Assembly (NCBI RefSeq): GCF_001922305.1
Contig: NZ_CP018839.1
Coordinates: 682,001 to 746,000 of the forward strand
Direction: 5' to 3'
DNA length: 64,000 bases
Source: Thauera chlorobenzoica
GTDB taxonomy: Bacteria > Pseudomonadota > Gammaproteobacteria > Burkholderiales > Rhodocyclaceae
Below, piece by piece: positions 34,145 through 45,143 of the stretch; the stretch's first letter is position 1, and each line of letters starts with the position of its first letter. The notes beneath the pieces are model-generated. The model saw only the letters and a program-made list of their open reading frames with translations. It was not told where the DNA came from and ran no database searches. A program made the translations under genes and the position numbers.

Positions 34145-36001
34145 TTACGCCACGCCGGGCGTGGGCGTCGTTCGGGGGCGTGCTGCGGCCGGGGCAGCGC
34201 CGTCGTCGCCCTCTTCCTGCTGCTGCAGCAGCCACATCTGGGCGTAGGCGCCGTTGCGGGCGAGCAGCGCGGCGTGGCGTCCGCGCTCGACGATGCGCCC
34301 GGCGTCGAGGACGATGATTTCGTCGGCGTCCATCACCGTCGACAGCCGGTGTGCGATCACCAGCGCGGTGCGGCCCTGCGCGGCGCGCTCGATCTGGGCC
34401 TGGATCGCCTTCTCGGTCTTCGAGTCGAGCGCCGAAGTGGCCTCGTCGAAGATCAGGATCGCCGGGTCCTTGAGCAGCGCGCGGGCGATCGCGACGCGCT
34501 GCTTCTCGCCGCCGGACAGCTTCAGGCCGCGCTCGCCGACCCGGGTGTCGTAGCCTTCGGGGAGCTGGGCGACGAAATCCTCGAGCTGGGCGGCGCGGGC
34601 GGCGGCTTCCACTTCGGCGCGGCTGGCGGTGGGGCGGCCGTACTGGATGTTGTAGACCAAGGTGTCGTTGAACAGCACCGTGTCCTGGGGAACGATGCCG
34701 ATCGCCGCGCGCAGGCTGTCCTGGGTGAGCTGGCGCAGGTCGTGGCCGTCGATGCGGATGGCGCCGCCCTGGACATCGTAGAAGCGGTACAGGAGGCGCG
34801 CCAGGGTCGATTTGCCCGACCCCGACTGCCCCACCACCGCTACCGTGCTGCCGGCGGGGATGTCGAAATCGACGTCGAACAGGATCGGCCGGCGGGCATC
34901 GTAGGCGAAGCCGACATGCTCGAAGCGCACCCCGGCCGGGCCGGGCGGCAGCGCCACCGCGTCGGCGGCATCGGCAATCTCGCGGTGCTCGTGCATCAGG
35001 CCGAACATGCGTTCGATGTCGGTGAGCGCCTGGCGCAGTTCGCGGTACATCACGCCGAGGAAGTTGAGCGGGATGTAGAGCTGGATCAGGAAGGCGTTGA
35101 CCAGCACGATGTCGCCGATCGTCATCACCCCGCCCGCCACCCGGTCGGCGGCCTGCCACATCATCACGGTGACGCCGACGGCGATGATCGCGGCCTGGCC
35201 GATGTTGAGCGCGGACAGCGAATACTGGTTGGTCTCCTGCGCCTGCGTCCATTTCTGCAGTTCGTCGTCGTAGCGGCGCGCTTCGAATTCCTCATTATTG
35301 AAGTACTTCACCGTCTCGAAGTTGATCAGGCTGTCGATCGCGCGCGCGTTGGCCGCCGAGTCGAGCTCGTTGGCGCGGCGGCGCAGCGCGGTGCGCCAGT
35401 TCGTCACCTGCACCGTGAACACGATGTACAGCGCCAGCGTCACCAGGGTGGTGATCGCGAACACGGCGTCGTATTGCACGAGCAGGATGCCGATCACCAG
35501 GCCGATCTCGACCAGGGTGGGCAGGATCGAGTACAGCGTGTAGCTGATCAGCGAACCGATCGAGCGCGTGCCGCGCTCGATGTCGCGGGTCAGGCCGCCG
35601 GTCTGGCGCTCGAGGTGAAAGCGCAGCGACAGCGCGTGCAGGTGGCGGAACACGCGCAGCGAGATCGCCCGCACCGCCTGCTGGGTGACGCGGGCGAAGA
35701 CGATCTCGCGCAGCTCGGTGAACAGCGAGGCGGAAAAGCGCAGCACCCCGTAGGCCAGCAGCAGCGCGGCCGGCACCACGATGAACGCCTGTCCGGTGGT
35801 GAGCGAGAGGTCGTCGATCAGGTGCTTGAAGATGATCGGGACGGTGACGTTGGCGCCCTTGGCCGCGAGCAGGCAGCCGAGCGCGAAGATCACCCGGCCC
35901 TTGTAGGCCCAGATGAAGGGCAGCAGGCTCTTGAGCGTCTGCCAGTCGTGGCGCTGGGCGGGTTCGGGGCCGGGCAGGGCGGCGGCGGGGGCGCGTCGCA
36001 T
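34145..36001 (-). CDS. Atm1-type ABC half-transporter
   Basis: The 618-residue protein has an N-terminal six-helix membrane domain and a C-terminal nucleotide-binding domain with VVGQSGSGKST (Walker A), LSGGEKQRVAIARALL (signature) and ILIFDEATSALD (Walker B). The TDIERMFGLM linker and FNNEEFEARRYD in the intracellular loop are typical of the Atm1/HMT1 family. That family exports glutathione-linked sulfur, iron-sulfur or metal conjugates. The ATG at 36001 is nine bases after the stop of the LysE gene, indicating an operon. Confidence 0.88.
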   Translation of the reverse strand: MRRAPAAALPGPEPAQRHDWQTLKSLLPFIWAYKGRVIFALGCLLAAKGANVTVPIIFKHLIDDLSLTTGQAFIVVPAALLLAYGVLRFSASLFTELREIVFARVTQQAVRAISLRVFRHLHALSLRFHLERQTGGLTRDIERGTRSIGSLISYTLYSILPTLVEIGLVIGILLVQYDAVFAITTLVTLALYIVFTVQVTNWRTALRRRANELDSAANARAIDSLINFETVKYFNNEEFEARRYDDELQKWTQAQETNQYSLSALNIGQAAIIAVGVTVMMWQAADRVAGGVMTIGDIVLVNAFLIQLYIPLNFLGVMYRELRQALTDIERMFGLMHEHREIADAADAVALPPGPAGVRFEHVGFAYDARRPILFDVDFDIPAGSTVAVVGQSGSGKSTLARLLYRFYDVQGGAIRIDGHDLRQLTQDSLRAAIGIVPQDTVLFNDTLVYNIQYGRPTASRAEVEAAARAAQLEDFVAQLPEGYDTRVGERGLKLSGGEKQRVAIARALLKDPAILIFDEATSALDSKTEKAIQAQIERAAQGRTALVIAHRLSTVMDADEIIVLDAGRIVERGRHAALLARNGAYAQMWLLQQQEEGDDGAAPAAARPRTTPTPGVA

Positions 36002-36009
36002 CGCCCGCC

Positions 36010-36663
36010 TCAGCGCGCCGCGGCGGGCAGGGGGGCGTCGTCGACCGCCAGGCGCAGGGCGAGGCCGATGAAGACGATGCCGGCGATGCGCTCGAGCCAG
36101 GCGCCGGCGCCAGGGCGGCGGGCGAGGAGGCGGCCGATGCCGCCGGCGGCGAAGGCGAGGGCGCCGAAGATGAGCACCGTCTGGGCGGCGAAGAGCAGGC
36201 CGAGCTGGGCCATCTGCAGGCTGGCGGCGCCGTCGGCGGGGCGCACGAACTGGGGCAGGAAGGCGAGGAAGAAGAGCGCGACCTTGGGGTTGATCGCGTT
36301 GGCGATGAAGCCGCGGCGCAGGTAGGTGTGCCACGGCGCGGGGGCCTGCTCGCCGGCCGGTTGCAGGCGCACCGCGGCGGCATGGCGCAGGGCGTTGATG
36401 CCGATCCAGGCGAGGTAGGCGGCGCCGGCGAGCTTGAGGGCGAGGAAGGCGGTGGGTGAGGAAGCCAGCGCCGCGCTCACCCCCAGTGCCGCCCACAGGG
36501 TGTGGGTGAAACAGCCCAGCGCACAGCCCAGCGCGATGCCGAATCCGGCCATCCGCCCGCGCGCCAGGCTTTGTCCCAGCACCATCAGGTTGTCGGGGCC
36601 GGGGGCGAGGGTGATCAGGAAGCTGATGCCGAGGAAGGCGAGGGCGGTGTCAAAGTCGAGCAT
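36010..36663 (-). CDS. LysE/RhtB family amino acid exporter
   Basis: This 217-residue inner-membrane protein has about six helices and the family signature APGPDNLMVLGQSLARGRMAG near the N-terminus. NAINPKVALFFLAFLPQFV follows in the middle. Members export amino acids such as lysine, homoserine or threonine. It is the first gene of a leftward group with the Atm1-type transporter. The substrate cannot be specified. Confidence 0.88.
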   Translation of the reverse strand: MLDFDTALAFLGISFLITLAPGPDNLMVLGQSLARGRMAGFGIALGCALGCFTHTLWAALGVSAALASSPTAFLALKLAGAAYLAWIGINALRHAAAVRLQPAGEQAPAPWHTYLRRGFIANAINPKVALFFLAFLPQFVRPADGAASLQMAQLGLLFAAQTVLIFGALAFAAGGIGRLLARRPGAGAWLERIAGIVFIGLALRLAVDDAPLPAAAR

Positions 36664-36939
36664 GGCTGAACGGTGGGTGAGGTGGCGTTGGGGGGCCGCC
36701 GGCCGGCGTTGCCGGCGCGCCCGCCGTGGCCGCTGGAAGGGGGCGTGGAGGGGGCTGGCGGAAGGGGGCCGGTGCGGATTTCCGCCATTATGCGGCCCGG
36801 TTTGCGGCGGTGCACGGACAATCTTGCCGGCGTGTGCGATTGCCCGGCGGCGCGGCATGGCGGCTATGATGCAGGCTGAGTGGCGCCGGAAGGCGCTCCC
36901 GAAAGCCGGAAGAGGGCTTTGCCGAGCCTGGAGACAACG

Positions 36940-39435
36940 ATGAGCTGGATCGTCCTGATTGCCCTGCCTGTGCTGGTCGTCGGCCTCGCCGCCCGGCGTG
37001 CGTCATCCTTCGCCTGGCTGTGGGCGGGGCTGGCCTGGCTCGCGGCGCTGGGCTGGGCGGCGGACTGGGCGGCGGCGCTGACCGTGCTGGCGATGGCCGC
37101 CTTCGCCGCGGCGATGCACGTGTTGCGCGCCCCGGCGCTGCGCCGCAGGTGGCTGACGGTGCCGGTGTTCACGCTTTTCCGTCGTGCCCTGCCGGCGATG
37201 TCGCAGACCGAGAAGGACGCTCTCGAAGCCGGCACCGTGTGGTGGGAAGGCGAGCTGTTCGCCGGCCGCCCGGACTGGGCGAAGCTCGCCGCCTACCCGT
37301 GGCCGACGCTGAGCGCCGAGGAGCAGGCCTTCCTCGACGACGACACCGAGGAACTGTGCCGGATGGTGCGGGACTGGGACTGCACCCGGCGCCAGGACAT
37401 GCCGGCCGAAGTCTGGGCGTTTATCCGCGCGCGCGGCTTTCTCGGCATGATCATCCCGAAGGAATACGGCGGGAAGGGCTTCTCCGCCCTCGCCCATTCG
37501 GAAGTCATCACCCGGCTGGCGACCCGGTCGTCGACGCCGGCGGTGACGGTGATGGTGCCGAACTCGCTCGGCCCCGCCGAGCTGCTGCTGCACTACGGCA
37601 CCCCTGAGCAGAAGCAGCACTACCTGCCGGGGCTGGCGAGCGGGCGCGAGATCCCCGCGTTCGCGCTCACCAGCCCGTGGGCGGGGTCGGACGCCGCCTC
37701 CATTCCCGATGCCGGGGTGGTGTGCCGGGGGCAGTGGAACGGCGAGGATGTGCTCGGCATGCGGGTCAGCTTCGACAAGCGCTACATCACCCTGGCACCG
37801 GTGTGCACCGTGTTCGGGCTGGCGTTCCGCCTCTACGACCCGGAGCGCCTGCTCGGTGGCGACGAGGACATCGGCATTACCTGCGCGCTGGTGCCGCGCG
37901 ACCATCCGGGCGTCGACATCGGCCGCCGCCACGCCCCGCTCGACGCGGTGTGGATGAACGGTCCGGTCCGCGGCAAGGACGTATTCATGCCGCTGGAGTT
38001 CATCATCGGCGGCCCGCGGATGGCCGGGCAGGGCTGGCGGATGCTGATGGAGTGCCTGGCGGCGGGGCGCTCGATCTCGCTGCCGGGCTCCAACGCCGGC
38101 ATGCAGCAGCTCACCGCGCGTGCGGTGGGGGCCTACGCGCGCGTGCGCCAGCAATTCAAGACGCCGATCGGGCGCTTCGAAGGGGTCGAGGAGGCGCTCA
38201 CCCGGATCGGCGCCAACACCTACCTCAGCGACGCCGCGCGGGTGCTGACCGCGGGTGCGCTCGACCTCGGCGAGAAGCCGGCGGTGGTGTCGGCGATCGT
38301 CAAGTACCACGTCACCGAGCGCGCCCGCCAGACCGTCAACGACGGCATGGACGTGATCGGCGGCAAGGGCATCTGCCTCGGCCCGCAGAACTTCCTCGGC
38401 CGCGCCTATCAGCAGATTCCGGTCGGCATCACCGTGGAGGGGGCGAACATCCTCACCCGCAGCCTGATCCTGTTCGGCCAGGGCGCGATCCGCTGCCATC
38501 CCTGGGTACTCGCCGAAATGGACGCCGCCCGCGGCGGCGATCTCGACGCCTTCGACCGCGCGCTGTGGGGGCATGCCGCGTATACCGCGTCGAACGCCGC
38601 GCGTGCGCTGGGGATGGGGCTGACCGGCTCGCACTTCGTCCGCGTCGGCGCCGACGTCGCCCCCGAGACCCGGCGCTACTACCAGCAGCTGACCCGCTTC
38701 TCGGCCGCGTTCGCGTTCCTCGCCGATCTCTCGATGGGCATCCTGGGCGGCGCACTCAAGCGCAAGGAGAAGCTGTCGGCGCGGCTCGGCGACATCCTGT
38801 CGCTGATGTACCTGGCGAGCGCGACGCTCAAGCGCTACGAGGCCGAAGGCCGCCAGGCCGCGGACGCGCCGCTGATGCACTGGGCGATCTGGGACTGCAT
38901 GTTCCGCATCCAGCTCGCCTTCGAAGGGGTGATCGCGAACTTCCCCAGCAAGTTCGCCGCCGCGCTGCTGCGCCGGGTGGTGGTGTTCCCCCTCGGCCAT
39001 CCCTACGTGGTGCCTTCCGATCAGCTCGGCCACCAGGTCGCGGCGCTGCTGATCGAGCCCTCTCCCACCCGCGACCGCCTGACCGCCGCGGTCCATCTGC
39101 CGCAGGACGTCGACGAGCCGCTGGGGGCGCTCGAAGCCGCGCTCGCCGCTACCCTCGCCGCCGAGCCGGTCGAGGCACGGCTGAGGCAGGCCGAGCGCGA
39201 GGGCCGCTTCAGCCCCGGCGTGCTCGCCAGCGGCGACGTCGATGAAGTGTGGCGGCGCGCGCGCGATGCCGGCGTGATCGGCGCCGAGGAATACGCCCTC
39301 GTCGAGCGCCGCAACCGGCTCCGCGACAAGGTCATCCGCGTCGACGATTTCCCTCTCGATTTCGGCCTCGCCGAGGCCCTCGGCGCCGCATCCGCGGGTC
39401 GTAACCCGGGTCGTAACCCTACTCCTGCGCCCTGA
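36940..39435 (+). CDS. fadE: Acyl-CoA dehydrogenase, FadE type
   Basis: The 831-residue length, with two N-terminal hydrophobic segments before the catalytic domain, marks the large membrane-associated FadE type that starts fatty acid beta-oxidation. Visible motifs are RGFLGMIIPKEYGGKGFSALAHSEV, ALTSPWAGSDAASIPD (flavin region), FKTPIGRFEGVEEALTRIG and ITVEGANILTRSLI, which contains the Glu expected for catalysis. The start at MSWIVLIA was chosen because it begins the first membrane helix. It heads a rightward group with thioesterase, hydratase-dehydrogenase and thiolase genes. Confidence 0.94.
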   Translation: MSWIVLIALPVLVVGLAARRASSFAWLWAGLAWLAALGWAADWAAALTVLAMAAFAAAMHVLRAPALRRRWLTVPVFTLFRRALPAMSQTEKDALEAGTVWWEGELFAGRPDWAKLAAYPWPTLSAEEQAFLDDDTEELCRMVRDWDCTRRQDMPAEVWAFIRARGFLGMIIPKEYGGKGFSALAHSEVITRLATRSSTPAVTVMVPNSLGPAELLLHYGTPEQKQHYLPGLASGREIPAFALTSPWAGSDAASIPDAGVVCRGQWNGEDVLGMRVSFDKRYITLAPVCTVFGLAFRLYDPERLLGGDEDIGITCALVPRDHPGVDIGRRHAPLDAVWMNGPVRGKDVFMPLEFIIGGPRMAGQGWRMLMECLAAGRSISLPGSNAGMQQLTARAVGAYARVRQQFKTPIGRFEGVEEALTRIGANTYLSDAARVLTAGALDLGEKPAVVSAIVKYHVTERARQTVNDGMDVIGGKGICLGPQNFLGRAYQQIPVGITVEGANILTRSLILFGQGAIRCHPWVLAEMDAARGGDLDAFDRALWGHAAYTASNAARALGMGLTGSHFVRVGADVAPETRRYYQQLTRFSAAFAFLADLSMGILGGALKRKEKLSARLGDILSLMYLASATLKRYEAEGRQAADAPLMHWAIWDCMFRIQLAFEGVIANFPSKFAAALLRRVVVFPLGHPYVVPSDQLGHQVAALLIEPSPTRDRLTAAVHLPQDVDEPLGALEAALAATLAAEPVEARLRQAEREGRFSPGVLASGDVDEVWRRARDAGVIGAEEYALVERRNRLRDKVIRVDDFPLDFGLAEALGAASAGRNPGRNPTPAP

Positions 39436-39468
39436 GCGGCGCGACCTTGCCGTGGAGCCCCTTCGACG

Positions 39469-39939
39469 ATGAACGATAGCCCCGATCCCCGGACCTGCCT
39501 GCCGGCGCACCGGCAGCCCGAGCTGCGGGTGATGCCGATGCCGGCCGACCTCAACCCCGAAGGCAATGTCTTCGGCGGCTGGATCATGTCGATGGTCGAC
39601 ATCGCCGGCGCGATTCCCGCCCACCGTCGCGCCCGGAGCCGGGTGGCGACGGTGGCGGTGAATTCCTTCGCTTTCCGCCAGCCGGTGTCGGTCGGCGACC
39701 TGGTCAGCTTCTACGCCGAAGTCGTCGCCACCGGGCGCAGCTCGGTCACCGTCGACGTCGAGGTCTATGCCGAGCGCGACCTCGAGAACCCGGTGGTGGT
39801 GAAAGTGACCGAGGCGCGCCTGACCTACGTCGCGCTCGACGAGCACGGGCGCAAGCAGCTGATTCCTCCGGCGGCGCCGGCCGCGCCCGGGCCTGCCGCG
39901 GGCGGGCCCGACCGGCCCGCTCCACCGACCCATTCCTGA
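39469..39939 (+). CDS. Acyl-CoA thioesterase, YciA-like hotdog protein
   Basis: The 156-residue product has the hotdog fold with the YciA/BACH signature PADLNPEGNVFGGWIMSMVD, including the catalytic Asp, followed by VNSFAFRQPVSVGDLVSFYA. Such enzymes hydrolyse acyl-CoA to free CoA and acid. The Pro/Ala-rich C-terminus (residues about 128-156) is an unstructured tail not needed for the fold. It lies 33 bases after fadE in the beta-oxidation group. Confidence 0.9.
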   Translation: MNDSPDPRTCLPAHRQPELRVMPMPADLNPEGNVFGGWIMSMVDIAGAIPAHRRARSRVATVAVNSFAFRQPVSVGDLVSFYAEVVATGRSSVTVDVEVYAERDLENPVVVKVTEARLTYVALDEHGRKQLIPPAAPAAPGPAAGGPDRPAPPTHS

Positions 39940-39970
39940 GCACACCGCACACCGCGGGGAGGAGGCGCAA

Positions 39971-42364
39971 GTGAATCGACTGATCATCCGCAAGGTCGCC
40001 GTGCTCGGCGCCGGCGTCATGGGGGCGCAGATCGCCGCCCATTGCGCCAGTGCCGACATCCCGGTGCTCCTGTTCGACCTCGCCGCGGCGGAGGGCGCGG
40101 CCAACGCCGTCGCCGCGCGCGCCATCGCCGGGCTCGCCAAGCTCGATCCGGCGCCGCTGGCGGCGCGCGGCTGTGCGCACTACATCGAGGCCGCCAGCTA
40201 CGAGCACGACCTCGCCCGGCTGGCCGAGTGCGACCTGGTGATCGAGGCGATCGCCGAGAAAATGGAGTGGAAGCTCGCGCTCTACGCCCGTGTCGCCCCC
40301 CACCTGCGCGCCGACGCGGTGTTCGCTTCCAACACCTCGGGGCTGTCGATCGCCGCGCTCTCGGCCGGGCTGCCGGCGGCGCGGCGGGCACGCTTCTGCG
40401 GGGTCCATTTCTTCAACCCGCCGCGCTACATGGCGCTGGTCGAGCTGATTCCCACCGCCGACACCGAGCCGGCGCTGGTCGATGCGCTCGAGGCTTGGCT
40501 GACCACCCGCCTGGGCAAGAACATCGTGCGCGCGCAGGACACTCCCGGTTTCCTCGCCAACCGCGTCGGCGTGTTCTCGATTCTCGCCGTGATTCACCAC
40601 ACCGCGCGCCTCGGTCTGGCCTTCGACGACGTCGATCTGCTCACCGGCACCCGCATCGGTCGCCCGAAGAGCGCCACCTTCCGCACCGCCGACGTGGTCG
40701 GGCTGGACACCCTCGCCCACGTCATCGGCACCCTGCAGGCGACGCTCGGCGATGATCCCTGGCATGCCCACTTTGCCGTGCCCGACTGGCTGCAGGCGCT
40801 GATCGCACAGGGCGCGCTGGGGCAAAAGCGCGGCGCCGGGATCTACCGCAAGCACGGCGGACGCGTCCAGGTGCTCGACCCGGCGACGGGGGGCTACCGC
40901 GACAGCGCTGGCGAGCTGTTCCCCGACGTCGAGGAGATTCTCGAGCTCAAGGACCCGGTGGAGAAGTTCGCCGCGCTCGCCGCCCATCCGCATCCCCAGG
41001 CGCAGCTGCTGTGGTCGGTGTTTCGCGACCTGTTCCACTACTGCGCCCACCATCTCGGCACCATCGCCGGCAACGCGCGCGACGTCGACCTGGCGATGCG
41101 CTGGGGCTTCGGCTGGGCGCTGGGGCCGTTCGAGACCTGGCAGGCGGCGGGCTGGCGCGAGGTGGCAGCGATGATCGAGGACGACATCGCCCATGGCCGG
41201 GCGCTGGCGGCGGTGGCGCTGCCGGCCTGGGTGGCCGGGCGCGACGGTGTGCATGCGCCGGCCGGCTCCTACAGCGCCGCCGCCGACACCCTGGTGGCGC
41301 GCGCCGCGCTGCCGGTGTACCGGCGCCAGCTCTACCCCGAGCGGGTGCTCGGCGAGGCGCCCGATGCGCGCGGCGAAACCTTGTGGGAAAGCCCGGCCGG
41401 GCAGGGCGGGGTGCGCCTGTGGTGCCGCCCCGACCAGGACGCGCGGATCGGCATCGTGTCGCTCACGGGCCGGGTGCATGCGATCGGCAGCGTCGCCGTC
41501 GACGGCCTGCTCGAAGCGATTGCGCGCGCCGAGGCCGAACTCGACGGCCTGGTGATCTGGCATTCGGCGCCGTTCGCGGTCGGTGCCAACCTGCAGCAGC
41601 TCGCCGAAGCCTGCGGCGCAGGCCAGTTCGCCCTCCTCGAGCGCATGGTGGCGAAATTCCAGCGGGTCTCGATGGCGATCCGCCATGCCCAGGTGCCGGT
41701 GGTGGCCGCGGTGCAGGGGATGGCCCTGGGCGGCGGCTGCGAGTTCGCGATGCACGCCGCGCACCGGGTGTTCGCGCTCGAGAGCTATGTCGGCCTGGTC
41801 GAGGCCGGGGTCGGGTTGATTCCGGCCGGCGGCGGCTGCAAGGCCTTCGCCGTGCAGGCGCATGCGCTGGCGCAGCGTGCGGCCGGCGGCGATGTCTTCC
41901 CCTATATCCAGAACGCCTTTCAGACCATCGCCCTGGCCACCGTGGCGAAGAGCGCGCGCGAAGCGGTCGAACTCGGCTTCGGTACCCCCGCCGACGACAT
42001 CCTGTTCCACCCCGCCGAGTTGCTGTACACCGCGATCCGGCGCGCGCGTGCGCTGGCGGAGTCGGCCTGGCATCCGCCGCTGCCGAACCCGGCGGTGACC
42101 GTGGCCGGGCGCAACGGCATCGCCACCTGCGAGCTGATGCTGGTGAACATGGCCGAGGGCGGTTTCATTTCCGCACACGACTACCGCGTCGCCCGGGCCG
42201 CGGCCACCGCGCTGTGCGGCGGCGAGGTCGATTCGGGGGCGGCGGTCAGCGAGCAGTGGATCCTCGACGTCGAGCGTGCCCAGTTCGTCGCCCTGCTGCA
42301 GACCGAACAGACCCGGCAGCGCATCGCCCACATGCTGGAAACCGGCAAACCGCTGCGCAACTGA
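39971..42364 (+). CDS. 3-hydroxyacyl-CoA dehydrogenase/enoyl-CoA hydratase, FadN-like
   Basis: This 797-residue bifunctional enzyme performs the second and third steps of beta-oxidation. The dehydrogenase domain comes first (Rossmann KVAVLGAGVMGAQIAAHCA, then HFFNPPRYMALVELIP), and the crotonase part lies towards the C-terminus (VAAVQGMALGGGCEFAMHA, GVGLIPAGGGCK). This order is the reverse of E. coli FadB and matches the FadN type. It starts with GTG behind a GGAGG site. The thiolase gene starts 14 bases downstream, so the two form the expected enzyme pair. Confidence 0.93.
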   Translation: MNRLIIRKVAVLGAGVMGAQIAAHCASADIPVLLFDLAAAEGAANAVAARAIAGLAKLDPAPLAARGCAHYIEAASYEHDLARLAECDLVIEAIAEKMEWKLALYARVAPHLRADAVFASNTSGLSIAALSAGLPAARRARFCGVHFFNPPRYMALVELIPTADTEPALVDALEAWLTTRLGKNIVRAQDTPGFLANRVGVFSILAVIHHTARLGLAFDDVDLLTGTRIGRPKSATFRTADVVGLDTLAHVIGTLQATLGDDPWHAHFAVPDWLQALIAQGALGQKRGAGIYRKHGGRVQVLDPATGGYRDSAGELFPDVEEILELKDPVEKFAALAAHPHPQAQLLWSVFRDLFHYCAHHLGTIAGNARDVDLAMRWGFGWALGPFETWQAAGWREVAAMIEDDIAHGRALAAVALPAWVAGRDGVHAPAGSYSAAADTLVARAALPVYRRQLYPERVLGEAPDARGETLWESPAGQGGVRLWCRPDQDARIGIVSLTGRVHAIGSVAVDGLLEAIARAEAELDGLVIWHSAPFAVGANLQQLAEACGAGQFALLERMVAKFQRVSMAIRHAQVPVVAAVQGMALGGGCEFAMHAAHRVFALESYVGLVEAGVGLIPAGGGCKAFAVQAHALAQRAAGGDVFPYIQNAFQTIALATVAKSAREAVELGFGTPADDILFHPAELLYTAIRRARALAESAWHPPLPNPAVTVAGRNGIATCELMLVNMAEGGFISAHDYRVARAAATALCGGEVDSGAAVSEQWILDVERAQFVALLQTEQTRQRIAHMLETGKPLRN

Positions 42365-42378
42365 GCGAGGAACGAGCC

Positions 42379-43578
42379 ATGAGCAAGCAGATTCAGGACG
42401 CCTACATCGTCGCCGCGCTGCGCACTCCGGTGGCGCGGCGCAACGGCGCCTTCCGCCACGTCCGCCCGGACGACCTGCTGGCGCAGGTGCTGGCCGCGGT
42501 AGCGGCCGCGGTGCCCGCGCTCGACGCCGGCGAGATCGGCGACGTGATCACCGGCTGCGCGATGCCCGAGGCCGAGCAGGGCATGAACGTGGCGCGCATC
42601 GGGCTGTTGCTCGCCGGCCTGCCCGAGCGCGTGCCCGGAGTCACGATCAACCGCTTCTGCGCTTCCGGCCTGCAGGCGGTGGCCGATGCCGCCGCCCGCA
42701 TCCGCCTCGGCGAGGCCGACGTGATGATCGCCGCCGGCACCGAGAGCATGAGCGCGATGCCGCAGATCATGGGCAACAAGGTCAGCCTCAACCCGGCGAT
42801 CTTCGCCCGTGCCGAGAACGTCGGCATCGCCTACGGGATGGGCCTGACCGCGGAGAAAGTTGCGGCGCAGTGGCAGGTGAGCCGCGCCGACCAGGATGCC
42901 TTCGCCCTCGAGTCGCACCGTCGCGCCTGCGCGGCGATCGCCGGCGGGCGCTTCGCCGACGAGATCCGGCCATACACGGTGCGCGCCCATGTGCCGGGCG
43001 AGGACGGCACGGTGCGGGTGATCGAGCGTGTCGTGGAGCACGATGAAGGACCGCGCGCGGACGCTTCGGCCGAAGGCCTGGCGAAGCTCAAGCCGGTGTT
43101 CGCCGCGCGCGGCTCGGTGACCGCGGGCAACAGCTCGCAGATGTCGGACGGTGCGGCCGCGGTGCTGCTGATGAGCGAGGCGGCGCTGAAGCGCTACCAG
43201 GTGACCCCGGTCGCCCGTTTCGCCGGCTATGCGGTGGCCGGCGTGGCGCCACAGCTGATGGGGATCGGGCCGGTCGAGGCCATTCCGCGCGCCCTGGCGC
43301 GCGCCGCGGTGGGGCTCGGCGAGATCGGCTGGATCGAGCTCAACGAGGCGTTCGCCGCCCAGGCACTGGCGGTGATGCGCGAACTCGGGCTCGATCCGGA
43401 AAAGGTCAATCCGCTCGGCGGCGCGATCGCGCTGGGCCATCCGCTCGGCGCCACCGGGGCGATCCGCAGCGCGACCCTGATCGCGGCGATGCGGCGCGAC
43501 CCCGCCCTGCGCTACGGCATGATCAGCATGTGCATCGGCACCGGGATGGGCGCGGCAGGGGTGTTCGAGCGCGTTTGA
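42379..43578 (+). CDS. Acetyl-CoA C-acyltransferase (3-ketoacyl-CoA thiolase)
   Basis: This 399-residue thiolase cleaves 3-ketoacyl-CoA with CoA. The nucleophile is in [13 protein letters not shown] (about residue 94). [24 protein letters not shown] and the second catalytic cysteine in [11 protein letters not shown] are all present. It completes the beta-oxidation operon (fadE, thioesterase, FadN-like, thiolase). A GCGCCCGCGGGCGC palindrome follows directly after the stop and may end transcription. Confidence 0.94.
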   Translation: MSKQIQDAYIVAALRTPVARRNGAFRHVRPDDLLAQVLAAVAAAVPALDAGEIGDVITGCAMPEAEQGMNVARIGLLLAGLPERVPGVTINRFCASGLQAVADAAARIRLGEADVMIAAGTESMSAMPQIMGNKVSLNPAIFARAENVGIAYGMGLTAEKVAAQWQVSRADQDAFALESHRRACAAIAGGRFADEIRPYTVRAHVPGEDGTVRVIERVVEHDEGPRADASAEGLAKLKPVFAARGSVTAGNSSQMSDGAAAVLLMSEAALKRYQVTPVARFAGYAVAGVAPQLMGIGPVEAIPRALARAAVGLGEIGWIELNEAFAAQALAVMRELGLDPEKVNPLGGAIALGHPLGATGAIRSATLIAAMRRDPALRYGMISMCIGTGMGAAGVFERV

Positions 43579-43580
43579 GG

Positions 43581-43594
43581 GCGCCCGCGGGCGC
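43581..43594. other. GC-rich palindrome after the thiolase gene
   Basis: GCGCCCGCGGGCGC is a perfect self-complementary sequence two bases after the stop region. It lacks both a loop and a T-run, so it is only a weak terminator candidate. Confidence 0.3.
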
Positions 43595-43629
43595 TGCTGC
43601 GCGGGCCACGCGCGGGCAGAAAACGCAAT

Positions 43630-43643
43630 TGACGTAAACGTCA
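43630..43643. promoter_or_regulatory. Palindrome TGACGTAAACGTCA upstream of nqrA
   Basis: The perfect 6-2-6 inverted repeat lies about 45 bases before the predicted -10 element of the nqr operon. It resembles the TTGACGTTTACG-type sites reported for MerR-family LiuR regulators of acyl-CoA degradation. Such a regulator would fit the adjoining beta-oxidation operon. The factor is an inference. Confidence 0.5.
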
Positions 43644-43678
43644 GCCAAAGTCGGGGTGATCGTTCGGTAACAATCTTT

Positions 43679-45141
<1,463 letters not shown>

Positions 45142-45143
45142 GC

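Noticed and set aside
37003..40140. 1045-codon antisense frame across fadE and the thioesterase gene
   Set aside because: It crosses two clearly coding genes on the plus strand and has low-complexity Arg/Gly/His composition.
43629..43634. TTGACG as the -35 element of the nqr promoter
   Set aside because: It is 44 bases from the TATAAT, too far for a promoter, and it is part of a palindrome.
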